This document shows positions 26,092-32,411 of a stretch of DNA of 64,000 bases, one piece after another (the stretch's first letter is position 1; the number at the start of each line of letters is the position of its first letter). Made by a program: the position numbers and the translations under genes. The DNA comes from JBAIYU01 sp036763085 (GTDB lineage: Bacteria > Bacillota > Negativicutes > DSM-1736 > Dendrosporobacteraceae), in assembly GCF_036763085.1 (NCBI RefSeq), contig NZ_JBAIYU010000009.1, positions 41,892 through 105,891 on the forward strand, in the 5' to 3' direction. The notes under the pieces were generated by a model. That model worked only from the letters and a program-made list of their open reading frames with translations. It was not told where the DNA came from and did not search any database.

Positions 26092-26556
26092 ATGGAGGAA
26101 CTCACAGTAGGTTCAAAAGCACCTGAATTTTGTCTACCTGCTTCGGATGGTACTAACGTAAGTTTAGGTCAATTCAAAGGTAAAAAGATAATTTTGTATT
26201 TTTATCCAAAGGATAACACTCCAGCTTGTTTTAATCAGGCACGACTCTTTAGTGAAGCATTTGATAAAATAACTGGATTTAATGCGGTTATATTAGGAAT
26301 AAGTCGTGATAGTGCTTCAGTGCACACTAAATTTGCTGAGAAACTAACACTTCCGTTTGTACTGCTCAGTGATGTCGATGAAGATGTTTGCGGTATGTAC
26401 GATGTTATAAAGGACAAAAATATGTATGGTAAGAAAGTTCGTGGTATAGAGCGTTCAACTTTTATTATTAATGAGTATGGAATAATTTCACATATTTTTC
26501 GAAAAGTTAAGGTGGCAAATCATATAAATGAAGTTATGGAAGCTCTTTGTAAATGA
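26092..26556 (+). CDS. Peroxiredoxin (BCP/AhpC-TSA family)
   Basis: Thiol peroxidase of 154 residues. The fold is intact: GSKAPEFCLPASDGTNVSLGQFKGKKIILYFYPKDNTPAC, with the peroxidatic Cys in TPACFNQ (about residue 46), then FVLLSDVDEDVCGMYDV and RSTFIINEYGIISHIFRKV. BCP proteins usually have a second Cys five residues on (CTTEAC); here that position is not Cys, so it is probably of 1-Cys type or resolves with the Cys in DEDVCG. ATG behind AGGGGGAAAGG. The frame of the selenoprotein gene downstream opens with an ATGA overlap at its stop, suggesting functional coupling. Confidence 0.88.
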   Translation: MEELTVGSKAPEFCLPASDGTNVSLGQFKGKKIILYFYPKDNTPACFNQARLFSEAFDKITGFNAVILGISRDSASVHTKFAEKLTLPFVLLSDVDEDVCGMYDVIKDKNMYGKKVRGIERSTFIINEYGIISHIFRKVKVANHINEVMEALCK

Positions 26557-26678
26557 GTTTCAGCTTATTTTTCCTTCTGTTGTGGTTTATTTTACATTGG
26601 ATTTTAATAAGAACATTGTTAAAACTAAAAATGTTTCGTATTAAAAACGCAGTAGATATAGCAGAAGGAGGGCAAAGC

Positions 26679-26999
26679 ATGAGATACTTGATAAGTCCTG
26701 ATGCACAAGATTTAGTAACGAAATATGGAAATGCTGTTTCAACTAAGATAATACAACAAATGAAATTTGGCTGACGAGGTCCAAGGGTTATTACTATCCC
26801 GTCCGTGAGACTGGGAAAACCTGATGGCTCAGAAGCAGACCAATACGTTAAGTTGATGACTAATGGTATTGACGTATATGAGTACAAAAATAGTGAAGTG
26901 CTAGATAGTACAGTTAATTTCAAGATTGATGTTGAAGACCAAGACTCAAGCAAACTAGTAATACGCGGGCAAAATAATGAGTCGGCTGGTTGTCACTAG
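26679..26999 (+). CDS. CC/Se-motif (HesB-like) selenoprotein with in-frame UGA
   Basis: 106 residues if TGA at 26772-26774 is read as selenocysteine (residue 32). Homology-like features run on both sides in one frame: MRYLISPDAQDLVTKYG before, then MKFG-U-RGPRV, IPSVRLGKP, NGIDVYEYKNSEVLDSTVNF and KLVIRG after, the layout I know from HesB-like CC/Se-motif (seleno)proteins. AAGGAGGG precedes ATG 26679 by seven bases. A GGG/CCC hairpin can form about 12 bases after the TGA within GGUC...GACU, a possible SECIS. The frame is open upstream to 26553 (a hydrophobic segment), so a longer membrane-anchored form is possible. Function of the family is unknown, possibly redox or metal handling. Confidence 0.78.
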
Positions 27000-27002
27000 T
27001 TG

Positions 27003-27037
27003 AAACGAGGGAACTTCGTGTTCCCTCGTTTTATTTT
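27003..27037 (+). terminator. Terminator after the selenoprotein gene
   Basis: An 11-bp perfect stem (27003-27013 with 27021-27031) followed by TTATTTTT. Confidence 0.92.
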
Positions 27038-27186
27038 TAATTAAGATATTGTATATACAAAATACTAGACTATTGAGTATCAGTTTATAAATTACAATAG
27101 ATAATATAAATTATTATAAATTGACTTAATGGTTACACCAATGTTACCATAGAAACAGAATTATTTAAGAGTAGGGGGCTGTAATA

Positions 27187-27495
27187 GTGAATCAAATTTG
27201 GCTTCAAGTCTTTGCGGTTATGATCGGCGGTAGTGCATTAAAATATGTTTTTTCCAATCAATTAATGTGGGTCGGAATTGATCTTGCCGTATTAGGGATA
27301 TGCTACGCATTACTTAAACGACATCCGTATATTGATCTTAAAAAGAGTATGTCGTATCTAGGGGCTCTAACTACCATTTCGGTACTTGTTGACTTAGGTG
27401 TTGTAGGTGGGGAAGTAGGTAATATAGCGGTACTAGCCTTATTGGCCTATATGATTTTCGGTGGTGGCTTAGGCGGAGGACGTCGTAGAAGATAA
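27187..27495 (+). CDS. Small glycine-tailed membrane protein, unknown
   Basis: 102 residues with about three membrane segments: MNQIWLQVFAVMIGGSALKYVF, LMWVGIDLAVLGICYALL and YLGALTTISVLVDLGVV...IAVLALLAYMIF, ending in a Gly-rich, Arg-rich tail (GGGLGGGRRRR). I do not recognise the family. GTG start at 27187 with TAGGGGGCTGTAATA upstream. Monocistronic between two terminators. Confidence 0.6.
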   Translation: MNQIWLQVFAVMIGGSALKYVFSNQLMWVGIDLAVLGICYALLKRHPYIDLKKSMSYLGALTTISVLVDLGVVGGEVGNIAVLALLAYMIFGGGLGGGRRRR

Positions 27496-27501
27496 TTACA
27501 T

Positions 27502-27538
27502 AAAAGAGGCGCTCTACTTAAAAGTAGGCGCTTTTTTG
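27502..27538 (+). terminator. Terminator after the 102-aa membrane protein
   Basis: Stem GCGC-bulge-CTACT / AGTAG-GCGC (27509-27518 with 27523-27531), extended by A/T pairs, ending in TTTTTT. Confidence 0.85.
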
Positions 27539-27585
27539 TACGATAAGAATGCATAAATTTCCTTACATGCATAAGGGGTGAGTAT

Positions 27586-27628
27586 CGGCTTGCGCTGTCG
27601 CTAAGGCTCGGCGCAAGCCGTGTTTTTC
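27586..27628 (+). terminator. Second strong terminator-like hairpin
   Basis: A perfect 10-bp GC-rich stem (CGGCTTGCGC at 27586-27595 with 27611-27620) followed by TGTTTTTCTT. It stands only 48 bases after another terminator and before the next gene's start, so it may end a short separate transcript or attenuate the downstream gene. Confidence 0.7.
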
Positions 27629-27660
27629 TTTATTGATTCTTAATTTATTTGAGGATTTTA

Positions 27661-28197
27661 TTGGGAAGTGATCTTATAGTGATTAATCATCAAAAAATTA
27701 TCAGAACAGGGTTACTGCTGTCGTTAACGATAGTATTACAGTCACTTAGACTGGTTATACCTATACCACCTGTATTGTCGATATTTCTGATTGGCAGTTT
27801 AGTAAATTGTTGCCTTTTAGTTGCTGTTCAGTCTATAGGTTTACAGGCAGCAGTAATTATTGCTCTAATTGCACCTATCATTGCCTATTTTCAACAAATT
27901 TTATATTTACCGATATTTATTTTCCCAGTAGCATTAGGTAGTTTACTGTTTATTGTGGTGTTTTATGCTATTTATAAAAGGCATTTATGGTTAGGTATTT
28001 TATCTGCAGCTTTTGCTAAAACAGCAGCTCTATTCTACAGTTTTTTGTGGTTGACTTCGACTGTTAATATGCCTGAGAAATTAAAGGCAAGCTTACTTTT
28101 TGCAATGAGCTGGCCGCAGATTATTACTGCTGTTGTAGGAGCTATATTCTCCTTGATAATAAGCAAACGTCTAAGAAAATATAATCAACGTACTTAG
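27661..28197 (+). CDS. Multi-span membrane protein, unknown
   Basis: About 178 residues with five to six hydrophobic segments, for example IIRTGLLLSLTIVLQSL, VLSIFLIGSLVNCCLLVAV, AAVIIALIAPIIAYF, IFIFPVALGSLLFIVVFYAIY and IITAVVGAIFSLIIS. Its size and layout resemble substrate-specific (S) components of ECF transporters, but I see no diagnostic motif, so this is only a possibility. Start is uncertain: TTG 27661 (GAGG six bases before) or GTG 27679 (GGGAAG ten bases before). Confidence 0.6.
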   Translation: MGSDLIVINHQKIIRTGLLLSLTIVLQSLRLVIPIPPVLSIFLIGSLVNCCLLVAVQSIGLQAAVIIALIAPIIAYFQQILYLPIFIFPVALGSLLFIVVFYAIYKRHLWLGILSAAFAKTAALFYSFLWLTSTVNMPEKLKASLLFAMSWPQIITAVVGAIFSLIISKRLRKYNQRT

Positions 28198-28213
28198 AAG
28201 AATTATGCATAGA

Positions 28214-28921
28214 TTAAAACGGTAATGATAATAGGCAACCATTTTGTTTAAGCCAACCACGACATTCTTTATAATTCGGGAGATATAGGTTAACCAAGTG
28301 CCAGAATTTTGAGGAATGATTAAGTTCTATCAGATGGCAAATTTCATGGACTATAACATAATCTATTATCTCATTCGGACCCATTATGATGCGCCAATTT
28401 AAATTAATGTTACCCAAAGAGGAACAGCTGCCCCAACGTGACTTCTGTTCTTTCAGAACAACTCGCTTTGGCTGAACGCCAATTTTTTTGCTCCAGTGTG
28501 TAGTCCTTTCGTATAATAACTGTGTCGCCTGGTCTATGTACCATTTTTTTAATAAGGAGTTTGGATTACTCGATTCATTTAAGCTTATTCTAATAATCCC
28601 AGATTCTCTTTGGACACTAGGTAAGCAGTTACTGATATGATCATACTGAAGTAAGTAGGATGTGCCCATAAACAAAATTTCTGAGCCATGTGATAAAGAT
28701 TTGTTTATAGGGTTTTCAGATAGTTTTTGTAAATGATCTAATTTTTCAATAAGCCACTTTTTTTTTGACTGTATAACAGCACAGATATCATCTTTAGGAG
28801 TTTTAGTTGGAGCGCTAATTTGAATCATATTAGGTCCAACTATTTTCAATTGGATTGTTTTCCTTTTTTTAAAGACTAAGGTAAATTGTATTTGACGTCC
28901 TGCTATATTAATTAAATGCAT
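28214..28921 (-). CDS. YgjP-like zinc metallopeptidase (DUF45/WLM-like)
   Basis: 235 residues. The C-terminal half carries the HExxH zinc motif in YVIVHEICHLIELNHSSKFW, preceded by the family block KRVVLKEQKSRWGSCSSLGNINLNWRI; the N-terminal part is the beta-rich region of the family. YgjP-like proteins are predicted cytoplasmic metallo-hydrolases found in many bacteria, some next to type I restriction systems; none is here. ATG 28921 behind AAAGGATAAACATT; 37 earlier open codons are not supported. Substrate unknown. Confidence 0.85.
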   Translation of the reverse strand: MHLINIAGRQIQFTLVFKKRKTIQLKIVGPNMIQISAPTKTPKDDICAVIQSKKKWLIEKLDHLQKLSENPINKSLSHGSEILFMGTSYLLQYDHISNCLPSVQRESGIIRISLNESSNPNSLLKKWYIDQATQLLYERTTHWSKKIGVQPKRVVLKEQKSRWGSCSSLGNINLNWRIIMGPNEIIDYVIVHEICHLIELNHSSKFWHLVNLYLPNYKECRGWLKQNGCLLSLPF

Positions 28922-28972
28922 AATGTTTATCCTTTGACGAAAATGGTTAATTACATATAAATATAAAACAAA

Positions 28973-29012
28973 AAAAGGGACTGAATGCAGATTATTTTGC
29001 GCAGTCCCTCTT
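28973..29012 (-). terminator. Terminator between two leftward genes
   Basis: Stem AGGGACTG / CAGTCCCT (28976-28983 with 29002-29009) with an A-tract on the left and T-tract on the right, so it can act on either strand; it closes the ABA-sandwich gene at 29040. Confidence 0.8.
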
Positions 29013-29039
29013 TTTCGTGAGTAAAAAAGCAAGATGGAA

Positions 29040-29483
29040 TTATCCTAAAATAGCTAATAAGGCAGCTTTAGTAATGGCTTCAGCTTTAGTTTCGGCACAG
29101 AATCTGGCTTGGCTGCCGGTTTTTGTGAATTCAGCACAATATCTAATTTGGTCATTTAAGATTTCTTCCGTTAGAGTGTATTCAAATCCAATATCTGTCA
29201 TTTTTGCTATTACTTTCATTGATTGCGTAATATCGGTCGTGTATTTTGGAACAGCTTCGTCAAAGTTTTCACGGTGTTTTAATTCTTGAAAATCTGCAGG
29301 TTTTACGGTAGTGAAAACGCCGCCAGCTTCATCAATTTCTTGCTGCGTACCAATCCATTTTACAGCCATTTCAGCGCTGAAACGTAGCCAATGGGTAACC
29401 CATATGTAATCCATTATCTCTAACGCGACCTTAAGATCTAAATCGCGGCCAGGTCTTAGTGGAGCTATCTCATGGTTAGACAT
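29040..29483 (-). CDS. Phage ABA-sandwich domain protein (BC1872-like)
   Basis: 147 residues from ATG 29483 (GGGAGG six bases upstream). Begins with DLDLKVALEIMDYIW and has the typical later blocks VPKYTTDITQSMKVIAKMTDIGFEYTL and ARFCAETKAEAITKAALLAI, which place it in the phage ABA-sandwich domain group. Such genes are frequent in phages and prophages, but no other phage gene is near, so it may be a domesticated single gene. Function unknown. Confidence 0.65.
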   Translation of the reverse strand: MSNHEIAPLRPGRDLDLKVALEIMDYIWVTHWLRFSAEMAVKWIGTQQEIDEAGGVFTTVKPADFQELKHRENFDEAVPKYTTDITQSMKVIAKMTDIGFEYTLTEEILNDQIRYCAEFTKTGSQARFCAETKAEAITKAALLAILG

Positions 29484-29642
29484 TTTGAACCTCCCAATAT
29501 GTTGCAATAATTATTTTCAATAAACTATTATAAGGGTTAACATTTACAGATAAAAGAATAAAAGTTTCTTTTGTCGAAATGAAAGCCAATTATAACTTTA
29601 CCAAATGAAAGTGAGATTGTAAAGTTCATATATAGCATAAAG

Positions 29643-29678
29643 GCCAGAGTTCAGCAAAAGGCTTTCTCTGGCTTTTCT
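29643..29678 (-). terminator. Terminator downstream of the hemerythrin gene
   Basis: Stem GCCAGAG / CTCTGGC (29643-29649 with 29666-29672), flanked by AAAG and CTTTT. It lies just beyond the 3' end of the leftward hemerythrin gene. Confidence 0.6.
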
Positions 29679-29725
29679 ATGTCGTTTTAGCCACACAAAT
29701 CGGCAAAATAGTGTTTGGTATACTA

Positions 29726-30136
29726 TTAGGATAGTAAAGGATAAAGCTGTGTATTTTCTTTGTCAATTCGTTTGCTTATCGCGTGTACTATTGTTTTAGT
29801 CTCTGCAATAAAAGAAGCTGGGTTTGTTACTATATTCTTAGTACTTAAATACTTAGTTTTATAACTTTCAAAAACCTTTGCTAAATCTCCCATTTCCTCG
29901 TAAAACATACCACTAATATTTCGTACGTTACTATCTGAATGCTTAGCCAAGGTAGGATAGACGAATTTATCCTCAGTGGTCATATGTACTTTAATTTTAC
30001 CTGATAATTGCCCAATTAACATAGTTATGTTGAAGGCATTTTCTGTAACCAGTTGTTCCGATCGGTATGCGTTGATTTTTTCAGCAAGTTCTTTAATATC
30101 GTTATGCTGTCTTATAAGATTTTTTGTATCTGTCAT
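29726..30136 (-). CDS. Hemerythrin HHE-domain protein
   Basis: 136-residue four-helix bundle protein likely to bind a di-iron centre. Candidate ligands are visible in the expected order: H11 in IRQHNDIKEL, H51-x4-E in VHMTTEDKFVYP, E in FYEEMGDL, H in TIVHAISKRIDKENTQLYP. Bacterial stand-alone HHE proteins bind oxygen, sense NO or help repair Fe-S clusters in anaerobes exposed to oxygen; the exact role here is inference. ATG with GGGGAGAAATACGA upstream. Confidence 0.85.
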   Translation of the reverse strand: MTDTKNLIRQHNDIKELAEKINAYRSEQLVTENAFNITMLIGQLSGKIKVHMTTEDKFVYPTLAKHSDSNVRNISGMFYEEMGDLAKVFESYKTKYLSTKNIVTNPASFIAETKTIVHAISKRIDKENTQLYPLLS

Positions 30137-30247
30137 TTCGTATTTCTCCCCTTAGCAATTTAGTAATTTTAGTTTAATTTAATTAAGTTTTTGTAGATGT
30201 GTCCTAAATCACAAAGTGGATTATATAACGATAGTAAAATAAAACGA

Positions 30248-30300
30248 CCTAACATAATAAAATGCAGATAGCCGCGCTATCTGCATTTTATTATGTTAGG
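30248..30300 (-). terminator. Long perfect hairpin, probable terminator of the 53-aa gene
   Basis: A 24-bp uninterrupted inverted repeat (30248-30271 with 30277-30300, loop CCGCG). On the minus strand it is followed by TCGTTTTATTTTA and lies 10 bases beyond the stop of the 53-aa gene, so it can terminate that transcript. The stem is about twice the usual terminator length. Confidence 0.7.
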
Positions 30301-30310
30301 TTCAGTATTA

Positions 30311-30472
30311 TTACTTGTCTAGAGATTCATATTTAGTACTCATCTCAGCGACTGTCTGTTCCGATCTTTGCTTAGCTTGGCTGCCTAAACTTCTTAACTC
30401 AAAATTATTTATAGGGCTATCCTTTTTTTGACCAAGTTCTTTTTCAAACCTTTTTTTATCTGATTCTTTCAT
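30311..30472 (-). CDS. 53-aa charged protein, unknown
   Basis: Short gene: MKESDKKRFEKELGQKKD, then SPINNFELRSLGSQAKQRSE and an end KYESLDK. Hydrophilic, helix-prone, no membrane segment or Cys. Start supported by AGGAGGGTTTATA before ATG at 30472 and a terminator hairpin beyond the stop. It is divergent from the three 37-aa peptide genes, sharing the intergenic region that holds the operator-like array. Family not recognised; its size and charge resemble small acid-soluble or tlp-like spore proteins, which is only a guess. Confidence 0.6.
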   Translation of the reverse strand: MKESDKKRFEKELGQKKDSPINNFELRSLGSQAKQRSEQTVAEMSTKYESLDK

Positions 30473-30550
30473 TATAAACCCTCCTAAAGTGATTTTGATT
30501 CAGTATTAGTGTTTTAAAATACGGATTATATTATTTAAGGAAATATAAAA

Positions 30551-30589
30551 CATTCCACAAAGGAATGGATATCATTCCAAAAAAGAATA
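30551..30589. promoter_or_regulatory. Operator-like array of half-sites with 11-bp period
   Basis: CATTCC at 30551, GGAATG at 30562, CATTCC at 30573 and a weaker AGAATA at 30584 alternate in orientation with exactly 11 bases from start to start, i.e. one helical turn. This gives two overlapping perfect palindromes. It lies between the divergent 53-aa gene and the 37-aa peptide genes, about 45 bases before the latter's -35 box. Confidence 0.6.
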
Positions 30590-30632
30590 ACAGACCAAAG
30601 ATTGTATGCGAATATTTCATATTTTAAGAATA

Positions 30633-30661
30633 TTTACAAAATACGTACAATTACGTATAAT
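30633..30661 (+). promoter_or_regulatory. Promoter of the 37-aa peptide genes
   Basis: TTTACA (30633-30638) and TATAAT (30656-30661) with a 17-base spacer; the first peptide gene starts 35 bases on. Confidence 0.75.
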
Positions 30662-30695
30662 TAAGACAAGCTAAATGTTAAAGGAGATGACGATA

Positions 30696-30809
30696 ATGAC
30701 ACCAGAAACAAAACCACAAACTAATTTACTAGACGGATTAAAGTATATGGCTTTTATGGCAGCATCTTTACTAGTGTTTGGCGGAATCTTGCACCTCTTC
30801 AAACCTTAA
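30696..30809 (+). CDS. 37-aa single-span membrane peptide, copy 1
   Basis: First of three tandem near-identical genes. Polar N-terminus (MTPETKPQTNLLDGLK), one hydrophobic segment about 18-34 (MAFMAASLLVFGGILHL) and a short FKP end. AAAGGAGATGACGATA precedes the ATG; stop TAA. The same ribosome-binding sequence is kept in copy 2. No signal-peptide cleavage site is obvious, so it probably stays in the membrane. Family not recognised. The conservation of the peptide while spacers differ points to a real translated product. Confidence 0.72.
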   Translation: MTPETKPQTNLLDGLKYMAFMAASLLVFGGILHLFKP

Positions 30810-30874
30810 TAGTAAAGACTAGTAGAAATAGCTTATATTCAATAAAAGATAACTATTAAAAGGAGATGACGATA

Positions 30875-30988
30875 ATGACACCAGAAACAAAACCACAAAC
30901 TAATCTAATTGATGGACTAAAGTATATGGCTTTTATGGCGGGATCTTTACTAGTATTTGGTGGAATTTTGCACCTCTTCAAACCTTGA
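30875..30988 (+). CDS. 37-aa single-span membrane peptide, copy 2
   Basis: Differs from copy 1 at two residues only (L12 to I, A23 to G). Stop is TGA. It begins 65 bases after copy 1 with AAAAGGAGATGACGATA upstream; no separate promoter is clear, so it is probably cotranscribed with copy 1. Confidence 0.72.
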   Translation: MTPETKPQTNLIDGLKYMAFMAGSLLVFGGILHLFKP

Positions 30989-31016
30989 TTGATTAGTCAA
31001 AGCTTAGATAATTTAG

Positions 31017-31044
31017 TTGACATATGAAGTAGACGTTTTATAGT
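31017..31044 (+). promoter_or_regulatory. Possible separate promoter for peptide copy 3
   Basis: TTGACA (31017-31022) and TATAGT (31039-31044), spacer 16, in the 89-base gap between copies 2 and 3. Confidence 0.5.
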
Positions 31045-31077
31045 TGAAGAAATAAATATTAAAAGGAGCTGTTGATA

Positions 31078-31191
31078 ATGACGCCAGAAACAAAACCACA
31101 GACAAATTTAGTAGATGGATTAAAGTATATGGCTTTTATGGCAGGATCTTTACTAGTGTTTGGTGGAATATTACACCTTTTCAAGCCTTAA
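31078..31191 (+). CDS. 37-aa single-span membrane peptide, copy 3
   Basis: Same 37-residue layout, with V at position 12 and G at 23 (copy 1: L and A). Silent third-base differences from the other copies are frequent while the residues hold, which argues for selection on the peptide. AAAAGGAGCTGTTGATA precedes the ATG. A terminator follows 55 bases after the stop. Confidence 0.72.
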   Translation: MTPETKPQTNLVDGLKYMAFMAGSLLVFGGILHLFKP

Positions 31192-31245
31192 TAAAGGTAA
31201 AAAGTTTCAATGATTGAGCTATTTATAAATATTTTTATATGAGAA

Positions 31246-31283
31246 AACCCCCTTGTTCGATTTGAACTAGGGGGTTAGATTTT
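31246..31283 (+). terminator. Terminator of the peptide array
   Basis: Stem AACCCCCT-GTTC / GAAC-AGGGGGTT (31246-31276) followed by AGATTTTTC. Confidence 0.88.
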
Positions 31284-31403
31284 TCCTGTTCGATTAGTAA
31301 AAAATAGAATTCTCAAAAATATTATTAGTTTACTTATCTAGTATGATATATAATATATATAAAAACGTAGTTTTTAAATCTTAATATCAAAGGAGAGACA
31401 GCT

Positions 31404-31754
31404 ATGTTTGCACTTAATTTTCAATCTCAAAACCATGAGAAGTTACTTATTAGCCGTCAGAAGAACTGTACTGTCAGATTAGGAGATATAAGTGATAAAT
31501 ACCCTGAAAACTCTATAGTTTGGATAACGGTAGGAACAAAATATAAACCAAAAAGAAAACTGTATTCTGCAATACTAGATAGAGTACAAATAAAGAAAAT
31601 TGCTGAACTTACTTCTCATGATTTAGATCATCAAAACCCTGAGATAAAATCGGTTGATGAACTTATTAGTTTTTTTGAGAAAATTTACCAAAGAACGATT
31701 ACTCATGATGATATTGTCACTGTAATTTATTTTTCGGAAATAGTTGATGAATAG
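31404..31754 (+). CDS. ASCH-like domain protein
   Basis: 116 residues. The segment KNCTVRLGDISDKYPENSIVWITVGTKYKPKRKLYSAILDRVQIKKIAEL has the pattern of ASCH-type beta-barrels (a PUA-related fold thought to bind RNA or modified nucleotides), followed by the DLDHQNPEIKSVDELISFFEKIYQRTITHDDIVTVIYFSEI helical and strand end. ATG with AAAGGAGAGACAGCT upstream. Monocistronic, ended by a very strong hairpin. Precise ligand unknown; a PUA-like protein of other type is the alternative. Confidence 0.65.
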   Translation: MFALNFQSQNHEKLLISRQKNCTVRLGDISDKYPENSIVWITVGTKYKPKRKLYSAILDRVQIKKIAELTSHDLDHQNPEIKSVDELISFFEKIYQRTITHDDIVTVIYFSEIVDE

Positions 31755-31769
31755 AACTTATTCTTTAAA

Positions 31770-31819
31770 TTACATAAAAAAGAAAGTCCTAAATAGAGAG
31801 GACTTTCTTTTTTATGTAA
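31770..31819 (+). terminator. Terminator after the ASCH-like gene
   Basis: A perfect 21-bp stem (31770-31790 with 31799-31819, loop AAATAGAG); its outer part is AAAAAA/TTTTTT, so it can act on both strands. Confidence 0.9.
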
Positions 31820-31867
31820 TTTATGGTAAAATATTGTCAAAGAATAGCGAATATAGGAGTGAGTTTT

Positions 31868-32038
31868 ATGTTTAAGCAAGAGATGCTAAGAGACTTAATT
31901 AAAAATTACTTTGCAGAAGCATCAGAGGATCAGCTGCAATATATAGAAAATGAATTAACAAGAGAATTGGAAGTTACTACTCATGCTAAGATTCGTGAAA
32001 TGGTTAGTTACGAGAGAATTAAACGTTTAATGGATTAG
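31868..32038 (+). CDS. 56-aa helical protein, unknown
   Basis: Starts at ATG 31868 behind TAGGAGTGAGTTTT (the frame is open to 31823 but unsupported). Charged helical sequence: MFKQEMLRDLIKNYFAEASEDQLQ, then IENELTRELEVTTHAKIREMV and a basic RIKRLMD end. No Cys, no membrane segment. Enclosed by two terminators, hence a one-gene transcript. Family not recognised. Confidence 0.6.
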   Translation: MFKQEMLRDLIKNYFAEASEDQLQYIENELTRELEVTTHAKIREMVSYERIKRLMD

Positions 32039-32041
32039 CAT

Positions 32042-32076
32042 AAAAAGAGCCTTGGTTTTACAAGGCTCTTTTTATA
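32042..32076 (+). terminator. Terminator after the 56-aa gene
   Basis: A 13-bp perfect stem (AAAAAGAGCCTTG at 32042-32054 with 32061-32073), loop GTTTTA, T-tract included. Confidence 0.92.
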
Positions 32077-32139
32077 TTGAAAGTATATTAAAGCTTAAAA
32101 ATAAAAAAACTCCTAGAATTATCTAGAAGTATTATTTAC

Positions 32140-32227
32140 TGGTGCCGAAGGCCGGACTCGAACCGGCACGTAGGGCTACTACGCTTGATTTTGAGTCAAG
32201 TGCGTCTGCCAATTCCGCCACTTCGGC
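32140..32227 (-). tRNA. tRNA-Leu (anticodon CAA)
   Basis: 88 bases with encoded CCA. Acceptor GCCGAAG pairs with CTTCGGC; the anticodon loop CTCAAAA gives CAA; a long variable arm (GCGTAGTAGCCCTACGT) and GGTTCGAGTCC T-arm are present. It stands alone on the minus strand. Confidence 0.96.
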
Positions 32228-32411
32228 ATTATTAAGTTGCTGTCCTTAACCGGACAATTGATATAATATCACTTCGATAGATTATTGTCAAGTATATAAT
32301 TGTAAGGTTTTATATTACGTTAATTAAGGGTGCTAAAAAGCTAGTCTTGAATAAGTAGTGGTTCAAAGGGAATAATGGTATCGTATAAAATTAAAGTGAG
32401 GTGGCTATATT

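Noticed and set aside
26805..26999. Separate 64-codon gene starting at GTG 26805
   Set aside because: It has no ribosome-binding site and continues the family sequence of the frame before the TGA; treated as one selenoprotein gene.
30690..31195. CRISPR-like or tandem-repeat array
   Set aside because: The repeats are about 130-bp coding units with conserved peptides and spacers of 65 and 89 bases, not 25-40 bp repeats with equal spacers.
32140..32227. Integration site at tRNA-Leu(CAA)
   Set aside because: No integrase and no repeated tRNA 3' end were found on either side within the window.
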